Shown here piece by piece: positions 24,981 through 31,683 of a stretch of 34,601 nt of DNA. A program made the position numbers and the translations under genes. Source of the stretch: Salipiger marinus (GTDB taxonomy: Bacteria > Pseudomonadota > Alphaproteobacteria > Rhodobacterales > Rhodobacteraceae); NCBI RefSeq assembly GCF_900100085.1, contig NZ_FNEJ01000035.1, forward strand, positions 1-34,601. The letters are read 5' to 3'. A model generated the notes under the pieces. The model did no database searches. It was not told where the DNA came from and worked only from the letters and a program-made list of their open reading frames with translations. Positions within the stretch are counted from its first letter, which is position 1; each line of letters starts with the position of its first letter.

Positions 24981-25009
24981 TTGCGGGAGATTCTTTCTGA
25001 AAGAAAGGA

Positions 25010-25040
25010 TTGAAGCTACAGTGACTATAGCAATTAGTCT
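25010..25040 (+). promoter_or_regulatory. MerR-type promoter, TTGAAG-19-TAGTCT
   Basis: TTGAAG (25010-25015) and TAGTCT (25035-25040) are spaced by exactly 19 bp. The spacer holds GCTACAG-TGA-CTATAGC, a 7-3-7 dyad with one mismatch, like CadR-type operators. Expected start is near 25047, before GAGGAG (25057-25062) of the transglutaminase-like gene. Confidence 0.75.
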
Positions 25041-25069
25041 TGTTCCAAGACGATTCGAGGAGCGACCCG

Positions 25070-25831
25070 TTGCAGATGACCGACCCCCTACTTGTACCCA
25101 CCAAACTACTGGATTTTGATGCCGCGCCTCTTGCGCATCTAATTGAGAACCGCAGCTGGCGCGGCTTATCCGAATACGATCGGGTCGGAGCTGCCTATGA
25201 TTTCGTTCGGAATGAAATCGCGTTCGGATACAATCGAGCTGACGACATCCCCGCATCCGAAGTGCTTTCCGACGGCTACGGGCAGTGCAATACCAAAGGC
25301 ACGCTCTTGATGGCGCTGCTGCGTGGTGTTGGCATTCGTTGCCGGTTGCATGGCTTCACGATCCACAAAGGCTTGCAGCGCGGTGTTGTCCCTGAGCTGG
25401 TGTATCCGCTTGCTCCGCAGGAAATTCTCCACTCATGGGTCGAGATCGAATTTCAAGGTGCCTGGATCAACCTTGAAGGCTTCATCCTGGATGACGCTTT
25501 CCTCGATGTCCTGCAAACGTCATTCTCGAACACAGAAAGTCTCTGCGGTTATGGCGCGGGCACGGATTGCCTTGGCGCGCCTCCCGTCGCCTGGAACGGA
25601 GAAGATACCTACATTCAGAAAACCGGCATTGTGCAAGATTTTGGCGTGTACGATACGCCGGACGCCTTCTATTTGTCCCATGAGCAATCCTTTGGATGGC
25701 TGCGTGGCGCCCTTTACCGTCATATAATACGCCACTGGATGAATGCGCGCGTACGTGGTTTCCGCAGCGGCCGCCTGAAGACTGACCGACGCGCGACACA
25801 CGCGCACGCGGAGCCTGCCAATGCCACATGA
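25070..25831 (+). CDS. transglutaminase-like (cysteine protease fold) protein
   Basis: A TTG at 25070 lies seven bases after GAGGAG; an ATG at 25076 is the alternative start. The product has about 253 residues. A papain-like/transglutaminase core is visible: catalytic Cys in DGYGQCNTKGTLLMALLRGVGI, His in LHSWVEI and Asp in the GFILDD segment. There is no signal peptide, so it is cytoplasmic. Such proteins act as proteases, peptide ligases or amidases; the substrate is unknown. It is the first gene behind a MerR-type promoter and overlaps the CDF gene by 11 bases, tying it to metal efflux. I know no established role in metal resistance. Confidence 0.8.
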   Translation: MQMTDPLLVPTKLLDFDAAPLAHLIENRSWRGLSEYDRVGAAYDFVRNEIAFGYNRADDIPASEVLSDGYGQCNTKGTLLMALLRGVGIRCRLHGFTIHKGLQRGVVPELVYPLAPQEILHSWVEIEFQGAWINLEGFILDDAFLDVLQTSFSNTESLCGYGAGTDCLGAPPVAWNGEDTYIQKTGIVQDFGVYDTPDAFYLSHEQSFGWLRGALYRHIIRHWMNARVRGFRSGRLKTDRRATHAHAEPANAT

Positions 25832-26786
25832 CCACGGGCACGCGCCTATCGATCCGAATTCTGGGGACCGGCGGGTTGCCATCGCCATCTGGGCGAACGG
25901 GCTTCTTACCGTTGCGCAGATCGTCGGGGGCATATTCTCGGGTAGTCTGGCACTGATCGCCGATGCGCTGCACAACTTTTCCGATATGGCCTCGCTTGTC
26001 ATTGCCTTCGCCGCACGCAAGATCGCGCGCCGCCCGGCCGATGAACGCATGACCTTCGGCTATGGCCGGGTCGAGATCGTGGCGGCCCTGATCAACTACA
26101 CCACCCTCATCGTGATCGGCTTCTATCTGATCTACGAAGGTGGCATGCGCATGATTGATCCACCCGAAGTCATGGGGTGGACCGTCGTCATTCTCGGTGG
26201 AATTGCGCTTGTGGTCGACACGCTGACCGCAATGCTGACCTATTCGATGCAGAAGGGCAGCGTGAACATCCGCGCGCTTTTCCTGCATAACCTGTCGGAC
26301 GCGCTTGCTTCGGTCGCGGTTATCGTCGGTGGGTCGCTGATCATCCTTTACGACATGCGTTGGGTCGATCCTGCCATCACCATCGGCATCGCGATCTACA
26401 TCCTGTATCTGTCTTTCACTGAAATAGGCGGCCCAATCCGAACCCTGATGCTCGGGAGCCCGCCGGACATCGACAACGAGGCCGTCGTCGAAGCGATGCG
26501 GAAAGTCGAAGGCGTCGCCGACGTCCACTACGTCCATCTCTGGCAAATGCAAGAGCACGAGGCTGCGCTCGACTGCCATGTCGTCGTGGCAGCCGAGGGC
26601 TGGTCGAAGATCGAAGAGATCAAGAGCGCGATCAAGAAGCGGCTGAAGGAAGAGTTCGGCATCAGCCATTCCAGTCTCGAATTTGAGCATGAGGATCGCG
26701 CTCATCAGTACGCCGATCTCTACGGTCACGGCAACGCAAGTGAAAAGGAGAAGACCAATGTTCAAGGAAACGCTGACCGAGCATGA
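25821..26786 (+). CDS. CDF-family Zn/Cd/Co efflux transporter (CzcD-like)
   Basis: 321 residues. A His-rich N-terminus (HDHGHAP) is followed by six membrane helices with the paired metal-site motifs HNFSD (helix 2) and HNLSD (helix 5). A cytoplasmic metallochaperone-like C-terminal domain (VEGVADVHYVHLWQMQEHEAALDCHVVV) follows, with an extra His/Glu/Asp-rich tail. It exports divalent cations against a proton gradient. It overlaps the upstream transglutaminase-like gene and the downstream SpoIIAA-like gene, forming a three-gene operon. Confidence 0.9.
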   Translation: MPHDHGHAPIDPNSGDRRVAIAIWANGLLTVAQIVGGIFSGSLALIADALHNFSDMASLVIAFAARKIARRPADERMTFGYGRVEIVAALINYTTLIVIGFYLIYEGGMRMIDPPEVMGWTVVILGGIALVVDTLTAMLTYSMQKGSVNIRALFLHNLSDALASVAVIVGGSLIILYDMRWVDPAITIGIAIYILYLSFTEIGGPIRTLMLGSPPDIDNEAVVEAMRKVEGVADVHYVHLWQMQEHEAALDCHVVVAAEGWSKIEEIKSAIKKRLKEEFGISHSSLEFEHEDRAHQYADLYGHGNASEKEKTNVQGNADRA

Positions 26787-27120
26787 TGATGTCATCGGGC
26801 TCGTCTGCGAAGGCAAGTTGACAGAGGCAGACTTCAAGAAAATGCACGCGCTGCTTCATGAACGTCTTGGAACAACCGATAATCCGGGTCTGGTTCTCGA
26901 CCTTACAAGTTTCGAGGGCTACGAAGAGCCTTCGGCGATCCTGGAAGATCTGAAGATCGACACCGCCCACGTGAACGATTTCCGTCGCATAGCGGTTGTC
27001 GGAGAACGCAGATGGATGAAATGGGGCGCACGGGTGGTCAACCTACTGACGGGCTCCGAGATGCAGTGGTTCGAATCCAGCGATACCGAGTCCGCAATTG
27101 CGTGGGCGCATGACGGGTAG
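26758..27120 (+). CDS. SpoIIAA-like (STAS-fold) protein
   Basis: ATG 26758 with AAAGGAG seven bases upstream gives 120 residues. It matches the SpoIIAA-like pattern: an N-terminal beta strand and helix (GKLTEADFKKM), the strand DLTSFEGYEEP, and a C-terminal strand-helix pair ending WFESSDTESAIAWA. These proteins have a STAS fold and bind lipids or partner proteins; none is enzymatic as far as is known. The gene overlaps the CDF gene by 29 bases. A role in controlling the CDF is only a guess. Confidence 0.75.
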   Translation: MFKETLTEHDDVIGLVCEGKLTEADFKKMHALLHERLGTTDNPGLVLDLTSFEGYEEPSAILEDLKIDTAHVNDFRRIAVVGERRWMKWGARVVNLLTGSEMQWFESSDTESAIAWAHDG

Positions 27121-27304
27121 CCAACGATTCTGCAAGAAAAGGACTAACTGAATTGAATATGGAATAATGCTTCTGGCGGATCCGGCCCTACTACGTAGCG
27201 ACGTTAACCGGGTACTGTGTGCCGATGTGCGATTCGAGTGAAATGAGATCCGCCTCAAGATCGTGAGGCTACAGGGGCATCACGTCCAAGTTACAGAATA
27301 TCGC
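27121..27304. other. intergenic region with hairpin before copper module B
   Basis: About 180 bases without a gene. The one clear structure is GCCTCA-AGATCG-TGAGGC (27252-27269), a perfect six-base stem without a following T-run, so it is only a weak terminator candidate for the operon ending at 27120. Confidence 0.4.
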
Positions 27305-27335
27305 TTGACCTCCCCTTACTGGAAGGTTCTAAGAA
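27305..27335 (+). promoter_or_regulatory. CueR-like copper promoter, TTGACC-19-TAAGAA
   Basis: TTGACC (27305-27310) and TAAGAA (27330-27335) are spaced by 19 bp, with the spacer TCCCCTTACTGGAAGGTTC. From memory this is very close to the E. coli copA operator bound by CueR. It is expected to start transcription at about 27342, which coincides with the ATG of the CutF-like gene. Confidence 0.8.
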
Positions 27336-27341
27336 TTGTTC

Positions 27342-27701
27342 ATGTTCCGCGTTTTTCGCCTTGTTTTGATTCTCATGCTGACCTTCGGTGCCGTGACTGC
27401 GCCGGATGTGTCGTCGGCCAATATGTCGGACACGGCGATGGCGCAGATGGAAACCGCCGAAAGCGCCGATGGCCTCTGCAATGGTTGCTATCCCGCCGGA
27501 TTTGCTGACGGTACTGCCTGTGAAGGTGGGTGTCCTGTTCCCTGCGGCTCCAGCGGTACGGCTGGCCTCCTTGCCAAGATGCCGTCAGCGCGGCTCGCGA
27601 TGCCGTTTGGTACTGCCGTCCGGGGTGCCGAACCTTTGATCCCACTCGGCGCGAATCCGTCGCTTGATCCATTCCCTCCCAAACTGCCTCTCGGAACCTG
27701 A
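27342..27701 (+). CDS. cutF: CutF-like exported copper-sensing leader protein (module B)
   Basis: ATG 27342 gives 119 residues: an export signal (VFRLVLILMLTFGAV), Cys residues at 46, 49, 60, 64 and 68 including a CxxxC pair (CEGGC, 60-64), and a proline-rich C-terminus (DPFPPKLPLGT). It precedes an MCO and a DUF411 gene, like module A. The predicted transcription start from the CueR-like promoter falls on the ATG and no ribosome-binding site precedes it, so the message may be leaderless. Sequence identity with the module A protein is low, while the functional features agree with CutF of R. capsulatus. Confidence 0.7.
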   Translation: MFRVFRLVLILMLTFGAVTAPDVSSANMSDTAMAQMETAESADGLCNGCYPAGFADGTACEGGCPVPCGSSGTAGLLAKMPSARLAMPFGTAVRGAEPLIPLGANPSLDPFPPKLPLGT

Positions 27702-27705
27702 AACC

Positions 27706-27726
27706 GGCCTCGCCTGCTGCGAGGCC
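27706..27726 (+). promoter_or_regulatory. strong hairpin directly after cutF (module B)
   Basis: GGCCTCGC-CTGCT-GCGAGGCC is a perfect eight-base stem with a five-base loop, starting five bases after the cutF stop codon. There is no T-run after it, so it is unlikely to be a full terminator. In R. capsulatus a stem-loop in the same place is part of the CutF-dependent control of cutO. Confidence 0.6.
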
Positions 27727-27733
27727 TGATTGT

Positions 27734-27779
27734 TGCCTTGGCCGAAGCTGGCTGAGTGCGACCTTTTCAGATCAAGGCA
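27734..27779 (+). promoter_or_regulatory. stem that can mask the cutO ribosome-binding site (module B)
   Basis: TGCCTTG (27734-27740) pairs perfectly with CAAGGCA (27773-27779), extendable by G-U pairs at the base. The second arm contains the AAGG that serves the oxidase ATG at 27786. This stem would hide the ribosome-binding site, and lies after the strong hairpin at 27706-27726. Confidence 0.45.
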
Positions 27780-27785
27780 GTTGCG

Positions 27786-29225
27786 ATGATCCTCCACAGA
27801 CCGATTTCACGAAGGCACGTGCTTCGCACAGGTGCCGCATTCACAGCCCTATCCGCTCTGTCACCTGCACAAATGGCGATGGCCGATCCAACTGGGGACC
27901 CATTCGTCCTACGCGCGGCATCCGGACAGGCCGCCCTGCGCCCGTCACCATACGGCCCGATTAATGTCTGGAGCTATAATGGATCCGTCCCCGGCCCTAA
28001 AATCCGAGTACGCCAGGGCGACCTACTCCGCGTTCTGGCTCAGAATGGATTGGATGAAGGAACCACAATCCACTGGCATGGCATCCGCACGCCCAATGCG
28101 ATGGACGGAGTGCCGTTCCTTACACAGGATCCGACCCCGGTTGATGGCGATTTTCTCTACGAGTTCGATGCGCTGGATGCGGGCACGTTCTGGTACCATC
28201 CGCACCAGCGCAGTTCGGAACAGGTTGGACGCGGCCTTTACGGGCCGCTGATTGTCGAGGAAGCGGACCCGATCCGCGTGGATCGTGACCTGACTTGGAT
28301 GCTGGACGACTGGCGCATGACCCGGCACGGACAGATTGCGGGTGACTTCGGCAGCCGCCACGACGCCATGCACGGCGGTCGTATCGGCAATTCCGTGACC
28401 ATCAACGGTCAGATACCCGAACGCATCGCGGTGCGATCCGGCGAACGCATCCGCTTGCGGCTAGTCAACGCGGCGAAAGCGCGGATATTCGGGCTGGATT
28501 TCGGGGGTCTTGCTCCGGTCGTGGTCGCGCTGGACGGTCAACCCGTGACGCCCCATGCCCCTGACGGCGGGGTCGTGGTGATCGGCCCGGCGATGCGTGT
28601 CGATTTGGTCATCGACTTGACCGGCAAGCCCGGAGATGCCGTAACCGTCATCGATGCCTTCTACGAGGGACTTGAATACCGTCTGGTCGATCTCGCCTAC
28701 GGGCCGGACAGGTTGCGGGACACGGTGCCGGATTGGTCGATGGATCTGCCCCCCAACCCGTTGGCCGAACCGGACATGGCGTCGGCCGCGCGGCATCAGA
28801 TCGTCTTCAACGGCGGAATGATGGGGCAGATGATGATGGGCGGCGGCATGGGGTCGATGATGGAACAGATGCGCAAGGGCAACATGTGGTTCATCAACGG
28901 CGAAGCCGCGACGGGTCACATGATAGACCCGTTGCTGGTCCTGCCGCAGGGCACGTCGCACGTGTTCGAGATGGATAACCGCACCGTCTGGCACCATCCG
29001 ATCCATTTTCATGGGCATTCGTTCCGTGTGATCGCCCGCAACGGACAACCGACTCGGTATCGCGAATGGCAGGACACTGTCCTGATGGCACCCGAAGAAC
29101 GGGTCGAGATCGCCTTCGTCGCGGACAATCCCGGTGATTGGATGTTCCATTGCCACATTCTGGAACACCAGGCGGCGGGCATGATGGGCGTCATCCGTGT
29201 CGAACCCGGCACGACCAAAACCTGA
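27786..29225 (+). CDS. cutO: CutO/CueO-like periplasmic multicopper oxidase (module B)
   Basis: ATG 27786 gives 479 residues with a Tat signal (SRRHVLR). The four copper motifs are intact: HWHG, WYHPH, HHPIHFHGH and HCHILEHQAAGMM. A Met-rich insert (GGMMGQMMMGGGMGSMM) sits before domain 3, as in CueO. It is closely related to the oxidase at 4626 along its full length, so the two modules carry paralogous enzymes. It is expected to oxidise Cu(I) in the periplasm. An upstream GTG at 27756 is a less likely start. Confidence 0.9.
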   Translation: MILHRPISRRHVLRTGAAFTALSALSPAQMAMADPTGDPFVLRAASGQAALRPSPYGPINVWSYNGSVPGPKIRVRQGDLLRVLAQNGLDEGTTIHWHGIRTPNAMDGVPFLTQDPTPVDGDFLYEFDALDAGTFWYHPHQRSSEQVGRGLYGPLIVEEADPIRVDRDLTWMLDDWRMTRHGQIAGDFGSRHDAMHGGRIGNSVTINGQIPERIAVRSGERIRLRLVNAAKARIFGLDFGGLAPVVVALDGQPVTPHAPDGGVVVIGPAMRVDLVIDLTGKPGDAVTVIDAFYEGLEYRLVDLAYGPDRLRDTVPDWSMDLPPNPLAEPDMASAARHQIVFNGGMMGQMMMGGGMGSMMEQMRKGNMWFINGEAATGHMIDPLLVLPQGTSHVFEMDNRTVWHHPIHFHGHSFRVIARNGQPTRYREWQDTVLMAPEERVEIAFVADNPGDWMFHCHILEHQAAGMMGVIRVEPGTTKT

Positions 29226-29244
29226 AACTCACACACTTAGGACG

Positions 29245-29718
29245 ATGAAAATGAAGGAACCGATGAAGAAGATACTTGGATTTGCCAGCCTCGGCACGGC
29301 AGGTGCCGTCGCCGTCCTTGCGATGAGCCTGAATGCCGCGCCTGCCGCGGCGCAGGAGGTCACGCTCTACAAGAACCCACAATGCGGATGTTGCGAGAGT
29401 TACGCGGACTATCTGCGCGAGAACGGTTTCACGGTGGAGGTGAAGCCGACCCACGATCTGGCGCAGATCAGCCGCGAAGCGGGCATCCCGGATGACTTCC
29501 AAGGCTGCCATACAGCCTTTTTGGACGATTACGTCATCAGCGGCCACGTGCCGATTGATGTCGTCAACAGGCTGCTGGAAGAGCGCCCGGAAATTGCCGG
29601 TGTGTCTCTTCCCGGCATGCCATTGGGGTCGCCGGGTATGGGCGGCGCGAAACAGGAGCCCTTCAAGATTTACACCATCGAGGAAGGTGTGAGCCCGACC
29701 GTATATGCGGTCGAATGA
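29245..29718 (+). CDS. cutG: CutG-like DUF411 copper-binding protein (module B)
   Basis: 157 residues from ATG 29245 (an alternative ATG at 29263 has AAGGA before it). A cleavable signal ends at APAAAQ. DUF411 hallmarks follow: NPQCGCC, FQGCHTAFLDDYVISGHVP and LPGMPLGSPGM. It lies 19 bases after the oxidase stop, directly next to cutO as in R. capsulatus, unlike module A where a propeller gene intervenes. Confidence 0.85.
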   Translation: MKMKEPMKKILGFASLGTAGAVAVLAMSLNAAPAAAQEVTLYKNPQCGCCESYADYLRENGFTVEVKPTHDLAQISREAGIPDDFQGCHTAFLDDYVISGHVPIDVVNRLLEERPEIAGVSLPGMPLGSPGMGGAKQEPFKIYTIEEGVSPTVYAVE

Positions 29719-29775
29719 TCAATCGCGCGGTCTGGTGCGAACCCGTGCCAGACCGGTTTCAAGGGAAAACAAAGG

Positions 29776-29919
29776 ATGGAATGCATGATGATGGACGGTG
29801 GAATGATGGGCGGCGGCATGATGATTGCGATGGGCCTCGTCTGGTTGCTGATCGTGGGTGTGCTGGTGCTCGCGGCGATCGCCTTGGTCAAATACATCCG
29901 CTCGGACAGCGGAAAATAG
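29776..29919 (+). CDS. tiny Met-rich single-helix membrane protein
   Basis: ATG 29776 (or 29785) opens a 47-codon frame that reads MECMMMDGGMMGGGMM, then a membrane helix (IAMGLVWLLIVGVLVLAAIAL) and a short basic tail (VKYIRSDSGK). The seven or so N-terminal methionines with a Cys are typical of copper(I)-binding. It has an AAAGGA-type site upstream. It lies between DUF411 and cytochrome c in module B and is too short for most gene finders. It is similar in its helix to the next ORF. Confidence 0.6.
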   Translation: MECMMMDGGMMGGGMMIAMGLVWLLIVGVLVLAAIALVKYIRSDSGK

Positions 29920-29931
29920 AAATGTGCCAGA

Positions 29932-30090
29932 ATGCGGATTGAGGGTGCCAGCAGCGGCGATAGCCTGTTGTCGATGGGGTTGGTCTGGGCGCTTTGCGTC
30001 CTGCTTGTCCTGTCGTCGCTCGCGGCACTAATCGTCCTCTGTAGGTGGCTCGTAACAAGAAGGCGGAAACTTAGTGAAAAACACGATTAG
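29932..30090 (+). CDS. second tiny membrane protein, paralogue of the previous one
   Basis: ATG 29932 opens a 52-residue frame: a polar start (RIEGASSGDSL), a helix SMGLVWALCVLLVLSSLAALIVL and a basic tail (RWLVTRRRKLSEK). The helix shares MGLVWxLxVxxVLxxLAxL with the preceding ORF, but the Met-rich head is missing and a Cys lies within the helix. It overlaps the cytochrome c gene start (30074) by 17 bases. No homology can be tested here. Confidence 0.5.
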   Translation: MRIEGASSGDSLLSMGLVWALCVLLVLSSLAALIVLCRWLVTRRRKLSEKHD

Positions 30091-30499
30091 GCTCTCGGCT
30101 GTCCTGCTCGCCACGACGGTTTTGCCCGTAGCGGCGCAGAGCGACGTGCTCATGGGCGAGCGCCTTTATCAAGAGAATTGTGCCAGTTGCCATGGGGCAA
30201 ACCTGGAGGGGCAATCAGATTGGCGCACACGATTGCCGAACGGCAGGTTGCCTGCCCCGCCGCACGACGCCTCCGGCCATACCTGGCATCACCCCGACCG
30301 CGTATTGCTCGACATCGTGAAACGCGGACCGGCGGCGATTGTCGGGAACGGGTACGAAAGCGACATGCCCGGATATGAGGATGTGCTGACAGACGATGAG
30401 ATCACGGCGATCATTGACTACATCAAGAGCACATGGCCCAACCGGATCCGCGCGTCGCAGGAAAGCCGATCCCTTGCCGATGAGCAGGCCCAGCCATGA
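30074..30499 (+). CDS. exported monohaem c-type cytochrome (module B)
   Basis: GTG 30074 (AAGGCGG upstream) gives 141 residues. A cleavable signal ends at VAAQS, followed by one haem motif CASCH, the shared GANLEGQ, GHTWHHPDR and YESDMPGY segments, and the C-terminal helix AIIDYIKSTWP. It is the counterpart of the cytochrome at 7499, clearly paralogous. It is likely an electron carrier next to the copper oxidase; partner unknown. Confidence 0.85.
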   Translation: MKNTIRLSAVLLATTVLPVAAQSDVLMGERLYQENCASCHGANLEGQSDWRTRLPNGRLPAPPHDASGHTWHHPDRVLLDIVKRGPAAIVGNGYESDMPGYEDVLTDDEITAIIDYIKSTWPNRIRASQESRSLADEQAQP

Positions 30500-31092
30500 C
30501 GGAAGAGGTCGAGGGAAATGCCGACCCTGTGTCGCGACGCAGTATCTCCGGGTTCGTGCTGGTTCCGCTGATAGCTTTTGCCCTCATGGTCCTGTTCGGT
30601 TGGGGGCTTTTCAGGGGTGGCGACGACTTGCCGTCGGCACTTCTCGGCAAACCCGTGCCCGACTTCGCGCTGCCCCCGGTGCTCGGCCGAGAAGAAGGTC
30701 TTTCGACGCAGGACCTGATCGGACACGTGTCACTGGTGAACGTCTTCGCCTCGTGGTGTGTGCCCTGCCGTGCCGAACACCCGTTGTTCATGGAGTTGAG
30801 TGCAACCGGTGAGGTGCCGCTCTACGGAATCAACTACAAGGACCCGCCCGATCAGGCGCGCGCCTGGCTCGACGAGTTGGGTGATCCCTACGCGCGCATC
30901 GGGGCCGACATCAACGGACGCGCCGGTATCGAATGGGGCGTCTATGGCGTGCCCGAAACCTACGTCATCGCGCCCGACGGCACCATCGCCTACCGCCATG
31001 TTGGTCCGATCACACGAGCAATCCTGCAGGAAACGCTGCTGCCGATCGTCCGTGACCACAAAACCCAATCCGCCAAGGAGAAAACGCCATGA
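30496..31092 (+). CDS. DsbE/CcmG-type membrane-anchored thioredoxin
   Basis: 198 residues: a single N-terminal membrane helix (FVLVPLIAFALMVLFGWGLF), a thioredoxin domain with active site WCVPC, and the CcmG-specific acidic GINYKDPPDQA and GVYGVPETYVI segments. CcmG-type proteins keep apocytochrome thiols reduced for haem attachment. The ATG overlaps the cytochrome stop by four bases, so a role in maturing that cytochrome is well supported by context. Confidence 0.9.
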   Translation: MTEEVEGNADPVSRRSISGFVLVPLIAFALMVLFGWGLFRGGDDLPSALLGKPVPDFALPPVLGREEGLSTQDLIGHVSLVNVFASWCVPCRAEHPLFMELSATGEVPLYGINYKDPPDQARAWLDELGDPYARIGADINGRAGIEWGVYGVPETYVIAPDGTIAYRHVGPITRAILQETLLPIVRDHKTQSAKEKTP

Positions 31093-31601
31093 AAAATCTG
31101 AAACCGGCGCTGATCGCCTGGGCACTGTCCGTCGGCGCGGCTTTCGCGACACCGCAAGGGTTTGCACTTCACGACACCCCGCAGCCTGTCGCCAATGTGC
31201 GCTACGAGAAAGATGACGGCAGCCGCGGAGACATGGAAGATTTTCGCGGCAAAGTGATCCTCGTGAATGTCTGGGCAACCTGGTGCGTCCCCTGCCGCGA
31301 AGAGATGCCGACGCTCGATGCGCTTCAGGCGGAACTTGGCGGCGACGACTTCGAAGTGGTTGCCCTTTCCATCGACCGGGCCGGATCACAGATCGTTCGG
31401 CGTTTCTACGACGAGATCGGTGTCACCAATCTCAATATGTATGTCGACCAGACCATGCTTTCGATGACCGCGCTGCGCACCGTTGGCCTGCCGACGACGA
31501 TCCTGATCGACGCGCAGGGGCGGGAGCTCGGGCGACTGGTCGGCCCGGCCGAATGGGATGATCCCGAGATGGTGTCCTTTTTGCGAAGCTTTATTGAATG
31601 A
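31089..31601 (+). CDS. TlpA-family periplasmic thiol-disulfide protein
   Basis: 170 residues with an export signal and a thioredoxin domain: WATWCVPCREEMP active site and cis-Pro in VGLPTTILID. It belongs to the TlpA/ResA group, which reduces CuA-site or cytochrome thiols. Its start overlaps the CcmG-like gene by four bases. With CcdA at 33522, it would receive electrons from the cytoplasm. Confidence 0.85.
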   Translation: MKNLKPALIAWALSVGAAFATPQGFALHDTPQPVANVRYEKDDGSRGDMEDFRGKVILVNVWATWCVPCREEMPTLDALQAELGGDDFEVVALSIDRAGSQIVRRFYDEIGVTNLNMYVDQTMLSMTALRTVGLPTTILIDAQGRELGRLVGPAEWDDPEMVSFLRSFIE

Positions 31602-31628
31602 ATCCCAGCAAAAGTCCACTGCTCACCC

Positions 31629-31659
31629 TTGACCTTCCAGTAACTGGAATGACTAGCTT
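31629..31659 (+). promoter_or_regulatory. CueR-like copper promoter, TTGACC-19-TAGCTT
   Basis: TTGACC (31629-31634) and TAGCTT (31654-31659) are spaced by exactly 19 bp. The spacer contains a perfect dyad TTCCAG-TAA-CTGGAA. It lies 24 bases before the small Cys protein gene at 31684, which has AAAGGA as its ribosome-binding site. Confidence 0.8.
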
Positions 31660-31683
31660 TTAATCATCGAAAGGACTTTCCGG

